DNA of 9,090 nt from NCBI GenBank assembly GCA_910595805.1, contig CAJVCK010000024.1, forward strand, positions 1 through 9,090. Reading direction: 5' to 3'. The notes beneath the pieces are model-generated. The model made no database searches. It had not been told where the DNA came from and saw only the letters and a program-made list of their open reading frames with translations. A program made the translations under genes and the position numbers. Of the stretch, positions 8,961 through 9,090 are shown piece by piece. How positions within the stretch are numbered: the first letter of the stretch is position 1; every line of letters begins with the position of its first letter. This DNA comes from an uncultured Candidatus Thioglobus sp. GTDB lineage: Bacteria > Pseudomonadota > Gammaproteobacteria > PS1 > Thioglobaceae.

Positions 8961-9090
8961 TTAGACTTCTTTACGTTCCGCGATGGTTTTGCAGTCTATA
9001 CACTCTGTGGCGGTAGGGCGAGCCTCTAGGCGTATTAAAGAGATTTCAGTGCCACAAGTTTTACAATAACCATAATCACCTAACTCGATT
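8961..9090 (-). CDS. dksA: RNA polymerase-binding transcription factor DksA, C-terminal part (5' end outside window)
   Basis: Reading the minus strand from the right edge gives 42 residues ending in a TAA at 8963-8961. The sequence contains [11 protein letters not shown], then [15 protein letters not shown], then TIAERKEV. This is the zinc-finger end of DksA, with cysteines spaced C-x2-C-x17-C-x2-C exactly as in the E. coli protein. DksA enters the secondary channel of RNA polymerase and, with ppGpp, adjusts rRNA and biosynthetic promoters. The coiled coil with its acidic tip would lie outside the window. The four-cysteine form indicates the zinc-containing paralogue, not a cysteine-poor one. 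It is convergent with thiL, with a 162-base gap. Confidence 0.95.
   Translation of the reverse strand, partial: IELGDYGYCKTCGTEISLIRLEARPTATECIDCKTIAERKEV

Noticed and set aside
8907..9029. A 40-codon plus-strand open frame starting at ATG 8907 with a GGAG upstream
   Set aside because: About half lies antisense over the strongly conserved dksA end, the protein resembles nothing, and the frame is short enough to be chance.

Overview
The window looks like the chromosome of an AT-rich Gram-negative bacterium, most probably a gammaproteobacterium. WaaA (Kdo transferase) implies lipopolysaccharide. The NfuA architecture (A-type-like domain plus Nfu domain) and a DksA with a four-cysteine zinc finger fit Gammaproteobacteria. 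Base composition, very short intergenic gaps, weak Shine-Dalgarno signals and a small ProB would suit a streamlined marine lineage such as the SUP05/Thioglobus group and its symbionts. That placement is an inference from style, not shown by any single marker. I see no mobile element, CRISPR array, tRNA or rRNA.

Layout from left to right: the 3' end of thiC (+) runs tail-to-tail into a small CopZ/BFD-like [2Fe-2S] protein (-), and the two stop codons overlap. A divergent, extremely AT-rich gap (578-700) follows. Next is a secreted alpha/beta-hydrolase-fold protein (+) whose nucleophile and histidine positions appear substituted, so it may be a pseudoenzyme. It converges on waaA (-) with only 8 bases between them. 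waaA is divergent from a tightly packed run of eight plus-strand genes: obgE, proB, folK, panB, panC, nfuA, an unrecognised four-helix membrane protein, and thiL. Successive genes overlap by 8, 7 and 4 bases, are separated by 12, 2 and 28 bases, and then overlap by 4 bases. After a 162-base gap lies the 3' end of dksA (-), convergent with thiL.

Most genes are housekeeping: thiamine (thiC, thiL), pantothenate (panB, panC), folate (folK), proline (proB), Fe-S maturation (nfuA), ribosome assembly (obgE), LPS core (waaA) and the stringent response (dksA). A loose theme is cofactor supply plus Fe-S metabolism: ThiC is itself a [4Fe-4S] enzyme, NfuA delivers such clusters, and the small CopZ/BFD-like protein binds [2Fe-2S].

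I did not find a clear new multi-gene system. The parts most worth a second look are the secreted hydrolase-fold protein with a degenerate triad, the unknown membrane protein coupled to thiL (possibly with a leaderless start), the orphan CopZ/BFD-like protein, and the compact ProB lacking its PUA domain.
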